64,000 nt of DNA from CAWIJJ01 sp963836405 (lineage in GTDB: Bacteria; Acidobacteriota; Terriglobia; Bryobacterales; Bryobacteraceae), in the NCBI GenBank assembly GCA_963836405.1, contig CAWIJL010000005.1, positions 372,001 through 436,000 on the forward strand. The letters are read 5' to 3'. Below the pieces are notes generated by a model that saw only the letters and a program-made list of their open reading frames with translations, was not told the origin of the DNA and searched no databases. Numbering within the stretch: position 1 is the first letter of the stretch; each line of letters begins with the position of its first letter. The position numbers and the translations under genes are program-made. Shown piece after piece: positions 24,701-32,731 of the stretch.

Positions 24701-26351
24701 GATAGAGAGCGGCGGCCATGTTGAGGTGCTGGCTGCCCTGGCCGCTGAAAACGAATGCCACCGGTCGGGAAACCGATTCTTGAACAGTTCCCTCGCCGCT
24801 TTCACCCGCTTTCGAGAGCGCTGCGACCGCCTCGTCGCGGCTTTCACACACCACGAAGCTCCGATGAGGGAACCGGCGCCGGCCCGTTTGCAGCGTGTAT
24901 GCGGCGTCAGCAGCCGAAATTTCGGGATGATCCGAAAGGTAGTGGGCCAGATTCGTATTGGCATTCCGCAGCGCGCCGCCGGACTTCGCCGACAGCACGA
25001 GCAGTTGCAGCGCCCGCGTGGAGCTGGAAACGGCCCGTTCCGGAGCCTCTTCCAGGACGACGTGGGCGTTCGTGCCGCCTATCCCGAACGAACTCACACC
25101 CGCCCGGCGCGGCCCGCTCTCCGATTCCCATGCGCGATGCGCGCTGTTTACAAAAAAAGGACTTTCCGCGAAGTCGATCTGCTTGTTCGGCTCGCGATAG
25201 TGCAGGCTGGCGGGGATCTCACGGTGCTGCAGCGCCAGGACAGTTTTGATCAAACCGGCAACCCCGGCGGCTGCGTCCAAGTGCCCGATGTTGCTTTTGA
25301 CGGAACCGATTGCGCAAAAACCCTTTCGCGACGTGCGCGCTCGAAACACGCGCTCGAGCGCCGCGATCTCGATGGGATCCCCGAGCGGGGTCGCGGTCCC
25401 GTGGGCTTCGACATAGCCGATCGAATCCGGGTCGAACCCGGCCATCGCCTGCGCGGCTTCGACTACACGCGCTTGCCCCTCGACGCTCGGCGCGGTGTAC
25501 CCGACTTTGCCCGAGCCGTCGTTGTTTATAGCGGCGCCTTTGATTACGGCCCTTATGCTGTCGCGGTCGCGAATGGCGTCTTCCAGGCGTTTCAGAACAA
25601 CCAGACCTGCGCCGGCGCCGCCACGAATCCCGCCCGCCTGTGCATCGAACGGCCGGCAGAGACCGTCGGGCGAGAAGATCATGCCTTCGTTGTAGAGATA
25701 ACCAGCCTTGGTCGGATACGTGACCGAGACCCCGCCCGCCAACGCAATGTCGCACTGTCCGGCCACCAGGCTCTGACACGCCGTTTGCACGGCCACCAGC
25801 GAGGTCGAACACGCCGTTTGGACAGTCATTGCGGGCCCGCGCAGGTTCATTTTGTAGGCCACCCGCGTCGCCAGGAAATCCTTGTCGCTGGCCAGCATTA
25901 ACTGGTACGGACCGACAGCCTGCAACACCTCCGGATTCCGAAGCAGGTTGCTGAAGATATACGTATTGATGCTTGCTCCGGCGTAGACGCCGATCGCGCG
26001 ATCGCCGTTCTCGCCTGCATAACCCGCGTCCTCCAGCGCTTCCCAGGCGCACTCGAGAAACACGCGCTGCTGCGGGTCGATCACTTGCGCTTCTCGCGGG
26101 CTGTATCCGAAGAACGCCGCATCGAAGAACTCCGCGTTCTCGAGTACGCTTCCCTTCTTGACGTAATTCGGGTCAGCCAGGAGCGCCGGGTCCACACCCG
26201 ACCTGAGGATCTCCTCGTCGGAGAATGAGGTCAGCGAGTCAACCCCATCGGCGAGGTTCTTCCAGATATCGTCCAGCTTAGCTGCGCCGGGAAATCGGCC
26301 CGCCATGCCGATGACTGCAATTGGTGAGAAGTCGATGTTGAGTTGAGGCAT
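21723..26351 (-). CDS. Type I PKS module after NRPS (PKS1): KS-AT-KR-ACP
   Basis: An intact 1,542-residue module. KS residues 8-430 with TACSTS (Cys181), EAHGTAT and NIGHLDAAAG; AT with GHSIGEYVAA (near 630) and SHAFH (near 727), malonyl type; KR with GGLGGIG (near 1160) and CSS...YCSAN, without an LDD motif, so A-type stereochemistry is possible; carrier domain with LGGHSLLATG (Ser near 1478), more PCP-like than the LGLDS ACPs downstream. The KS variant with INNDGSG...YTAPSVEGQ is common in modules that follow an NRPS. There is no N-terminal docking helix. It starts 13 bases after the NRPS stop. Predicted action: adds a malonyl unit to the aminoacyl chain and reduces the beta-keto group. Confidence 0.94.
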   Translation of the reverse strand: MPQLNIDFSPIAVIGMAGRFPGAAKLDDIWKNLADGVDSLTSFSDEEILRSGVDPALLADPNYVKKGSVLENAEFFDAAFFGYSPREAQVIDPQQRVFLECAWEALEDAGYAGENGDRAIGVYAGASINTYIFSNLLRNPEVLQAVGPYQLMLASDKDFLATRVAYKMNLRGPAMTVQTACSTSLVAVQTACQSLVAGQCDIALAGGVSVTYPTKAGYLYNEGMIFSPDGLCRPFDAQAGGIRGGAGAGLVVLKRLEDAIRDRDSIRAVIKGAAINNDGSGKVGYTAPSVEGQARVVEAAQAMAGFDPDSIGYVEAHGTATPLGDPIEIAALERVFRARTSRKGFCAIGSVKSNIGHLDAAAGVAGLIKTVLALQHREIPASLHYREPNKQIDFAESPFFVNSAHRAWESESGPRRAGVSSFGIGGTNAHVVLEEAPERAVSSSTRALQLLVLSAKSGGALRNANTNLAHYLSDHPEISAADAAYTLQTGRRRFPHRSFVVCESRDEAVAALSKAGESGEGTVQESVSRPVAFVFSGQGSQHLNMAAALYRSERAFSKHLDECAELLIPHLRCDLREVIYGAGARSADGPDEERINETWLTQPALFAVEYSLAKMWMAWGILPDACLGHSIGEYVAACLAGVFSLSDGLALVSRRGALMQAQRRGSMLAIALPAEEVRRRLGPDLSIAAVNTFKSCTVSGPTPAIARLERELLSRGVRCTRVPTSHAFHSAMMDPAAEAFLEVVRKLRLTPPNLPFVSNLTGSWIRPDEAVDPGYWALHLRNTVRFADGLQRLLDDPSRILLEVGPGQTLSSFAREIAGTARAPEILASLPHRHDSQPADRFAMQTLGRIWSCGGSVDWEGFHAGEALYRVSLPAYPFERKPYYVEPTVSYNAAFKPAASEERGSIGRKQDISDWFYVPTWKRSASDAASIDGAKDLNSGLWLLFTDEGSGLGATIGESLSGRGAEFVTVYAGERFERRADGTYVIAPGNREHYLALLEELNRSGLVPRRILHLWNVTGSPGGGRQIGDGRDSAFYSPLYLAQAWYELFGGKPLTFVAAADGLQSVCSTDEIVEPMKSLLLGPCKVIPQEHPEIACLCVDIGSGTGVEQVASRLVREASQGVSSGVAAYRLGRRWEQTYEPVRIERSDEAPLRLRGAYLITGGLGGIGLTLARHLARTVQARLVLTARSPLPPREQWDAWIDSHGDADRVSAKIGEIRALEDAGAEVLIAAADVSRLDEMKQVFELARQRFGGINGVIHAAGVAGAGLIQLKSREMAERVFASKVDGTHVLETLLRDEEHVDFLLLCSSINALLGGIGAVDYCSANAFQDAFAESRAGFGGYRTISVNWDTWQEVGMAVDARVPADMVGIRDQNLQWGIKPDEGVEAFRRVLGTQMPQVGVIVRDLPALAELARRPAAAGIPEKRDAAAANQPQPSKRVDAGKDNTGSEVEAAIGAIWCELLGIPEVGVEDNFFDLGGHSLLATGILSRIRATFGVNLPIRVIFDSPTVRALAFLVEARLWREKAAAQAIPDNEGEREEIEL

Positions 26352-26364
26352 GTTGGTAGAGGCT

Positions 26365-29300
26365 CTACGCCTGCATCGCCCAGGTTCGCCGCGTCATGAA
26401 GAAATCGGCCATTCCGGCCACCGTTGGCCGTTGGAAGAGTTCGATCACCGGGATCTCGCGGCCAAAACGCCGCTGCAGGCGGCTCTGCACTTGAACGAGC
26501 AACAGCGAATGCCCACCCAGGTCGAAGAAGTTGTGGTGCATGCCAACATGCGGCAAACGCAACAACTCCTTCCAGATATCGGCAACACCCGCCTGGTATT
26601 CGTTTGCGGGAGGTTCCAGGGCGCGCGGAACCTCGGCGACGTTCGGTGGAGGCAAAGCTTTGCGGTCGATCTTGCGATTCGGGGTGAGCGGGAACGAATC
26701 CTGGAGGACAAAAGCCGATGGCGACATGTAGTCGGGCAAAACTCGAGCGAGCGATGCGCGCAGCGCCTCCGGAACCAAGTCCGCGGACGGCCGCGGGATG
26801 ACGTATGCGATCAATCGCTGGTCGCCGGGCGTGTCTTCCCGCAACACAACCACCGCGTCCGCGACCCCTTCACATCGGCGCAGGGCCGACTCGATCTCAC
26901 CGAGTTCGATGCGGAAGCCGCGAAGCTTCACCTGGTAATCGTTCCTGCCGGCAAAAAGCAGTTCACCGCTCGAGAGGTAGCGGGCCAAGTCTCCGGTGCG
27001 ATAGAGGCGCGTGCCCGGTTCAAACGGATTCGGCACGAACTTCGCCTCGGTCAGATCCGGCCGGTTCAGGTATCCGCGAGCCAGTCCGTCGCCGCCGATG
27101 TACAACTCGCCTTCGACGCCGCGGGGAACGAGCCGTTGATGGTCGTCCAGGATGTACACCTGCGTGTTTGCGATCGCCCTGCCGATCGGCACGCTGCCGT
27201 GTCCCGCCGTCACCTTGCCCACCGTGGACCAGATTGTGGTCTCGGTCGGGCCGTAGAGATTCCACACCTCGCCGCATCTTTCCACCAGCCAGTTGGCCAG
27301 TTCTCGGGGAAACGCCTCCCCTCCGCAGAGGACCTTCAAGCGTTTCGATCCTGTCCATCCCGAATCTAACAACAACCGCCACGTCGCCGGTGTCGCCTGC
27401 ATAAACGTGGCATCCGCATTGACAAGAAGCCTCGCCAGCGCCAAGCCGTCTAGAGAAACGGCAGGGGGCGCCAAAATCGTTCGAGCGCCGGTGGTCAGCG
27501 GCAGAAAAACCTCGAGCCCGGCTATATCGAAAGATAGCGTCGTTACCGACACCAGCCGGTCCTCGGCAGTCAGGCCGGGCTCGCGGCGCATCGATTCCAG
27601 GAAATTCACTACCGACCGATGCGTAATCTGGACGCCCTTCGGCTTGCCCGTCGAACCTGAAGTGTATATGACGTAAGCGAGATTGTCGGGCTTCGCGGCC
27701 TCATCCGGCTCTACCGCGCTTTCGCTGAGAACCGATTCGAGCGACACTACCTCGCGAGCCGGCAAACTCAGCGCCCGGTGCGACTGCTCGTCGGTGAGCA
27801 GCACGCGCATCCCGCTGTCCTCCACCATGAAAGCCAGGCGTTCTTTGGGGAAATGCGGATCGAGCGGCACATACGCGCCACCCGCTTTCAGAACCCCGAG
27901 CATGGCAGCCACCATGCCAACCGACCGTTCCACGCAGATCCCGACCAGCGAATCGGGCCCCACCCCGAGCTTCCGCAGCCGGTTGGCAATCTGATTCGAC
28001 AACCGGCTGAGTTCTCCGTACCGGATTACTTCAGAACCGCAAACGACGGCCGGCCGGTCCGGACCTTCGGCCGCGACCCGCTCGAAGAGCCGATGAATGC
28101 AACAGTCGCGCGAGTACTCAGCCTTCGTCCGCTCATTCAAGGCCATCAGTTCCACTACTTCGCCGGGCGAGGCAGCTCGCAACCCGGAGATGCGTTGGGC
28201 CGGATCGGCGACGATCATTTCCAGCAGGTATTCGTAATCGCGCAGCCAGCCTTCAATCGCCGCTTCTTCGAACAAGTCGTTGTTATATTCGACATGCACT
28301 TGCAGGCGATGATCTTCCGTCTCAAATAGCTCGAAGGTGAGGTCGAACCGCGAAGTTCCAGCGTCGATGCAGAGGACGGGTTTCAACGTCAATTCGCCCA
28401 TGGTCTTCTGCGGCATCGGGAAGTTCTGCAGGATGAACATTACCTGGAACAGAGGGGAGTGACTCAGGTGACGTTCCGTTTGTACCGAGGCGAGCCGGTC
28501 AAAGGGCACATCCTGGTTGGCGAACCCGTTCAGGCAGGTCTCGCGCACGCGGCCGATCAGCTCTCTTACCGTTGGATCGCCGGCGAGGCTCGTTCGCAGC
28601 GCGAGATTGTTGATGAACAAGCCGACCAGCTTCTCCAGTTCCGGCCGGTTGCGTCGCGCGATGGCGGTGCCGACGATCTGGTCTTCCTGCCCCGTAAGGC
28701 GGTAAAGCAGAAGCCGGAATGCACTCAGCAGGACGATGAAGTCCGTAGCGCCTTCTGCCCGGCTGACCGCCTTGACACCGCTCATTATCTCCCGCGAAAG
28801 CTCGAAGACTCGCCGTGCCCCGTTGAATGTCTGCCTCGAAGGCCGGGGCCGGTCGGACGGAAGCTCCAGGATTGGAAGTGGCGCCTGAAGGTGGTTTTTC
28901 CAGTAACGCACTTGCCCCTGTAACCGTTCGGTCTGGAGAAGTTGTCCTTGCCAGTCAGCAAAGTCGGCGTACTGCAGAGGCAGTTCGGGAAGGGGCGATG
29001 GCCGGCCGTGCAGAAAAGCCGGATACAGCTCCAGAAGTTCTTGAAAAATGATGCCCAAGCCCCACCCGTCCGCGGCAATATGATGCACCACAAGCACGAG
29101 TACGTGTTCGCCTTCGCTGAACTCCAGCAACTGGCCGCGAACCAGAATGCCTTTGTTCGGGTCGAAAGGCCTCCGCGCCTGTTCGCGGGCGATTTTGGAA
29201 ATTAACCCAAATTTGTTGGATTTCTCGGCGCCGCTGAGGTTGACTTGCTCCAACCGCCAATCGTCCACCGTTGAGGCATAGGCCTTGGGCGCGCCATCGA

Positions 29301-29760
29301 CGCTGACGAACCGGGTCCGCAGGCTTTGATGCCGCCGAATGATTTCGACGAGACTCTGTTCGAGTACGCGGACGTTCAGAGGACCGCTGAGCTCGACCGC
29401 AACCGGTATGTTGTAGGCAACATTGCCCTTCTCGAGCTGTTCCAGAAACCACAGCCGCTTCTGGCCGCTCGACATGGGCAACTCGGTCCGTCCCGAAACG
29501 GCCTTCAGTTCGGGCTCGAGCGCCGCATCCGGCTTGGCCGCCTCTACATATTTAAGAATTGCGCTCTTGCGGCGCACCAACTCGGACTTCAATTCTGCGG
29601 TTAGCGCACCCTTTGGCGCGTTACACGCCAATCGATCCCCCTGAGCCGTCAATTGAATCCCAAGTTTTCGGACTCGATTCAAGAACTGGGCAGTAGTTTC
29701 CAATTCCTGTCCCGGAATTCGGGGGTCTCCCGCAGTCTTGTATACCTCGCCTCCAAGCAT
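26365..29760 (-). CDS. NRPS module (TubC docking-C-A-PCP), predicted glycine
   Basis: A 1,131-residue module from the chosen ATG. Residues 20-70 are a TubC-type docking domain; the condensation domain starts near 95 and has HHIAADG at 226-232; the adenylation domain has YTSGSTGKPKG, LYGPTET, YRTGDL and NRKIDRKAL; the PCP has LGGHSLL (Ser1085). Aligning the A pocket by eye to GrsA gives D-I-L-Q-L-G-L-I-W-K, a known glycine signature. The frame is open up to 30048, but the extra 96 residues are unlike the family and would cross the divergent promoter region. GGAG lies very close to ATG 29760, so the exact start is uncertain. There is no epimerase, oxidase or TE. The docking domain implies an upstream partner not seen here. 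Confidence 0.93.
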   Translation of the reverse strand: MLGGEVYKTAGDPRIPGQELETTAQFLNRVRKLGIQLTAQGDRLACNAPKGALTAELKSELVRRKSAILKYVEAAKPDAALEPELKAVSGRTELPMSSGQKRLWFLEQLEKGNVAYNIPVAVELSGPLNVRVLEQSLVEIIRRHQSLRTRFVSVDGAPKAYASTVDDWRLEQVNLSGAEKSNKFGLISKIAREQARRPFDPNKGILVRGQLLEFSEGEHVLVLVVHHIAADGWGLGIIFQELLELYPAFLHGRPSPLPELPLQYADFADWQGQLLQTERLQGQVRYWKNHLQAPLPILELPSDRPRPSRQTFNGARRVFELSREIMSGVKAVSRAEGATDFIVLLSAFRLLLYRLTGQEDQIVGTAIARRNRPELEKLVGLFINNLALRTSLAGDPTVRELIGRVRETCLNGFANQDVPFDRLASVQTERHLSHSPLFQVMFILQNFPMPQKTMGELTLKPVLCIDAGTSRFDLTFELFETEDHRLQVHVEYNNDLFEEAAIEGWLRDYEYLLEMIVADPAQRISGLRAASPGEVVELMALNERTKAEYSRDCCIHRLFERVAAEGPDRPAVVCGSEVIRYGELSRLSNQIANRLRKLGVGPDSLVGICVERSVGMVAAMLGVLKAGGAYVPLDPHFPKERLAFMVEDSGMRVLLTDEQSHRALSLPAREVVSLESVLSESAVEPDEAAKPDNLAYVIYTSGSTGKPKGVQITHRSVVNFLESMRREPGLTAEDRLVSVTTLSFDIAGLEVFLPLTTGARTILAPPAVSLDGLALARLLVNADATFMQATPATWRLLLDSGWTGSKRLKVLCGGEAFPRELANWLVERCGEVWNLYGPTETTIWSTVGKVTAGHGSVPIGRAIANTQVYILDDHQRLVPRGVEGELYIGGDGLARGYLNRPDLTEAKFVPNPFEPGTRLYRTGDLARYLSSGELLFAGRNDYQVKLRGFRIELGEIESALRRCEGVADAVVVLREDTPGDQRLIAYVIPRPSADLVPEALRASLARVLPDYMSPSAFVLQDSFPLTPNRKIDRKALPPPNVAEVPRALEPPANEYQAGVADIWKELLRLPHVGMHHNFFDLGGHSLLLVQVQSRLQRRFGREIPVIELFQRPTVAGMADFFMTRRTWAMQA

Positions 29761-29990
29761 GCTCCGCGTTGGTAGCACGCAGACTTCCGAACAGAATGGT
29801 ATTTTTGCTGACCGGGTAGTCGGCATAGTGCCCGGCGAGGATGCCATTTGCCTGCCTGTCTGACCGTGTTCGCCCGTCACGCATGCGACAACACGCAGGC
29901 GGCGGTACACCCCGATCCGGCGCGCGGCGGAACTCCGCGAAATCCATGCGTCCCGGCCGAGACTCGCCGGCCCCCGCCGCGCGATCCCTC

Positions 29991-30019
29991 TTGACAGAGT
30001 GATCTTTAAAAGATAAAGT
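29991..30019 (+). promoter_or_regulatory. Sigma70-like promoter for the radical SAM gene
   Basis: TTGACA (29991-29996) and TAAAGT (30014-30019) are separated by 17 bases. A transcript would begin about 30026, only a few bases before the first ATG at 30030, so the message could be leaderless. It lies in the divergent gap between this gene and the NRPS. Confidence 0.5.
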
Positions 30020-30029
30020 ACTTCACAGT

Positions 30030-31544
30030 ATGATGTACAGGCGTCCATGGTGCCCCCCCGACATGCTCCGGCCTCCCGTCCTCGATCCGGCGTGCCCCGC
30101 CTTGCCGGTCCGTCGCCGGTACGCCCTGCTGATCAATCCGTTCTACGCGAAGGACCCCAACGCGAGCTTCGGCAAGCACGTGCTCACTCCCACGCTCGCG
30201 CTGACCAGCTTCGCGGCCACCACGCCGGAGCACTGGGAGCTTCGGTATTGGGACGAGAACCTGCTCGACGGCCGGCCTCCTTACGAGCCTCTGCCCGAGG
30301 TGGTGGGGATCACGGTCCACCTGACGTTCGCCAAACGCGCCTTCGAAATCGCGGACTGGTACCGCGGGCGCGGCAGCAAGGTCGTACTGGGCGGGCTGCA
30401 CGTGCAGTCGTGCCCGGACGAATGCGCGCCGCACGCCGACGCCCTCGCCGCCGGTGACGGCGTCCAGCTATGGCCGCGAATTCTCGAGGACGTGGAGGCA
30501 GGCTGCCTGCGGCCGAAGTACACGGCCACCTATGAAAGCGACTATCGCCGCGATCCCGCGCCCAGGCGATCGCTGCTGCCGCGAAGCAGCTTTTTGACCA
30601 CCACCAGCCTCATCGCCACTCGCGGCTGTCACAACCGCTGCGGCTTCTGTTACCTGGCCACCGACGGGCTGCGCATGCCGTACCGCATGCGAACTCCGGC
30701 GCAGGTCGCGGCGGAGTTTATCGCCGACGATCAGCCCTATGCCGTCTTCATCGATAACAACCTCGGATCCAACCGCGAGTACCTGCGGTCGTTGTGCCAG
30801 GCGCTCCGGCCGCTCGAGCGCATCTGGAGCGCGGCGGTTTCGATCGACGTTACCGACGATCCGGCCCTGATCCGGATCATGGCGCTGGCCGGATGCACCG
30901 GCGTCTTCGTCGGCTTCGAGTCGCTCACCGACCAGAATCTGGCCGACGCGAAGAAGAAGACGCCCAAGGCCGCGGACTATGCGCGCCGCGTCCGCATGCT
31001 CCACGAGAACGGCATTCAGGTGAACGGGTCGTTCGTGCTCGGCTTCGATCACGACCAAAAGGACGTATTCGCGCGCACCGCCGCATGGATCGAGGAGAAC
31101 CGGATGGAATGCGCCACGTTCCACATCCTCACCCCGTATCCCGCCACGCCGCTGTTCCGGCAAATGGAAGCCGAGGGACGGCTCCTGCATCGCGATTGGA
31201 GCCTGTACGATACGGCGCACGCGGTATTCCGGCCGCGGCACATGTCTGCCGAAGAACTGGAGCAGGGTTACGAGTGGATGTACCGGCGCCTCTTCTCGCA
31301 CGCGTCCATCTTCCGGCGCCGCCCCGAGGACTGGCGCGCCGTGGTTCCCTACCTGGGGATGTCGTATCTCTACAAGCGTTCCAACCGCTTCTGGCGATTG
31401 CTGATCAAACATCACCTGGTGCATGCCGTGTGGCGCCCGATGGTGGAGCTGACGCGGCGGAGACACCTCAAATTTCGCGAGGCCCTGGCGTCGGGCCAGG
31501 CGCCCGCCGGACGCGGCACCAACGTGGTGGCCGCCGGAGTGTGA
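30030..31544 (+). CDS. B12-binding radical SAM protein
   Basis: A 504-residue protein with an N-terminal cobalamin-binding-like region (about 30-165, containing GGLHVQSCPDEC) and a radical SAM domain with the cluster motif RGCHNRCGFC (Cys200, 204, 207). Later strands show FIDNNLGSN and GFESL. Such proteins often methylate unactivated carbons or do related radical chemistry; the substrate cannot be read. The first of two ATGs at 30030 is used; MLRPPV at 30063 is an alternative, but neither has a clear ribosome site. It is divergent from the NRPS, so a tailoring role is possible but unproven. Confidence 0.85.
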   Translation: MMYRRPWCPPDMLRPPVLDPACPALPVRRRYALLINPFYAKDPNASFGKHVLTPTLALTSFAATTPEHWELRYWDENLLDGRPPYEPLPEVVGITVHLTFAKRAFEIADWYRGRGSKVVLGGLHVQSCPDECAPHADALAAGDGVQLWPRILEDVEAGCLRPKYTATYESDYRRDPAPRRSLLPRSSFLTTTSLIATRGCHNRCGFCYLATDGLRMPYRMRTPAQVAAEFIADDQPYAVFIDNNLGSNREYLRSLCQALRPLERIWSAAVSIDVTDDPALIRIMALAGCTGVFVGFESLTDQNLADAKKKTPKAADYARRVRMLHENGIQVNGSFVLGFDHDQKDVFARTAAWIEENRMECATFHILTPYPATPLFRQMEAEGRLLHRDWSLYDTAHAVFRPRHMSAEELEQGYEWMYRRLFSHASIFRRRPEDWRAVVPYLGMSYLYKRSNRFWRLLIKHHLVHAVWRPMVELTRRRHLKFREALASGQAPAGRGTNVVAAGV

Positions 31545-31629
31545 CGGATGCTCCAGGAATCCGAACGCTTTCAAGCGACCGTAAGGTTCTGTCCGGTTCC
31601 GGCGCGGGGGGCCGGCTTACGATCAAAGC

Positions 31630-32442
31630 ATGGATGCACGCTTCGTCTCGCGGACTTTGAACCCGGTGGTCTGGACCGTCATTTTGACGGCGGCGCTTCC
31701 GCTCGCTGCCGAGCAGATTCCCGTCCGCTATGCGGAAGGCCGGATTCACGGTTTTCTCGCGCTCCGCGACATGGACGACAAGCTGCTGGCATCCGGCAAC
31801 GTTACCCAAATCGCGAGCGGCAACAAGGTCACTTCGGAATTGACTTTCCATTTCCACGACGGCTCCGTGCACCAGGAGACCGCGGTCTTCAGCCAGAGCC
31901 GCACCTTCCGGCTTCTCACTTATCACCTGGTGCAAAAGGGGCCGACGTTTAAGCGTCCCCTGGACCTGTCCGCGGACACATCGAACGGACAAGTCACGGT
32001 CAAATACACGGACGACGACGGCAAGGAAAAGACCGAATCCGAGCAGATGAAGCTGCCGCCCGATCTTGCCAACGGGATCGTCACCACGCTGCTCAGCGAC
32101 GTCGATCCAAAAGCGGAGAAAACCACCCTTTCGATGGTGGTCGCCACACCCAAGCCGCGACTGGTCAAGCTGGATATTTCGCCCGCCGGGGAGGATTCGT
32201 TCTCCGTGGGCGGCGCGAGAGCGAAAGCCGTTCGCTATGTCGTCAAGGTGGATATCGGCGGGATCGCCGGCGTGATCGCGCCGCTCATCGGAAAGCAGCC
32301 GCCCGATACTCACGTGTGGATGACCGGCGGCAAACCGCCCGGATTTCTGAAATCCGAAGGCCCGATGTTTCAGGACGGGCCGATATGGCGAATCGAGCTC
32401 GCCAGTCCCGTGTGGCCGAAGGCTGCCGGAGAGAAACAGTAG
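31630..32442 (+). CDS. Secreted protein of unknown function
   Basis: A 270-residue protein with a signal-like N-terminus (VVWTVILTAALPLAAEQ). The rest is soluble, rich in beta-type segments such as GNVTQIASGNKVTSEL and DGSVHQETAVF, and has no motif I recognise. It lies 85 bases after the first radical SAM gene, on the same strand, so it may be cotranscribed. No function is assigned. Confidence 0.75.
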   Translation: MDARFVSRTLNPVVWTVILTAALPLAAEQIPVRYAEGRIHGFLALRDMDDKLLASGNVTQIASGNKVTSELTFHFHDGSVHQETAVFSQSRTFRLLTYHLVQKGPTFKRPLDLSADTSNGQVTVKYTDDDGKEKTESEQMKLPPDLANGIVTTLLSDVDPKAEKTTLSMVVATPKPRLVKLDISPAGEDSFSVGGARAKAVRYVVKVDIGGIAGVIAPLIGKQPPDTHVWMTGGKPPGFLKSEGPMFQDGPIWRIELASPVWPKAAGEKQ

Positions 32443-32599
32443 AACCGCCGATAGACCGCGCACCGGTACAAAACGGATGGGGCGGCCGGTCTTTTCTTAT
32501 TTGAATCAGCCATTTCACGTAAGTAAGTAATTCCCTGTTATCCATCTGTATGCACCCCTTTACCAACATCCGGCTGAGCCGCATTCCTCATTGTTAGCA

Positions 32600-32629
32600 T
32601 TGGAAATACCCGCATCGGCGGGGCATAAT
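32600..32629 (+). promoter_or_regulatory. Candidate promoter before the second radical SAM gene
   Basis: TTGGAA (32600-32605) and CATAAT (32624-32629), 18 bases apart, in an unusually AT-rich 289-base gap. A leader of about 100 bases would follow. The gap shows no other gene. Confidence 0.35.
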
Positions 32630-32731
32630 TTTCCATTGATTTTTCTTCATTTATGGAATTAAGATCGATGTAGTAATTCTTTACAGAAGTTCAAAATCCG
32701 TACGGCCTACAGAAACAGGCCGGGTCCGCCG

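Noticed and set aside
29761..30048. N-terminal extension of the NRPS to 30048
   Set aside because: The extra residues do not resemble any docking or C domain and would cover the divergent promoter; the TubC-like domain begins after 29760.
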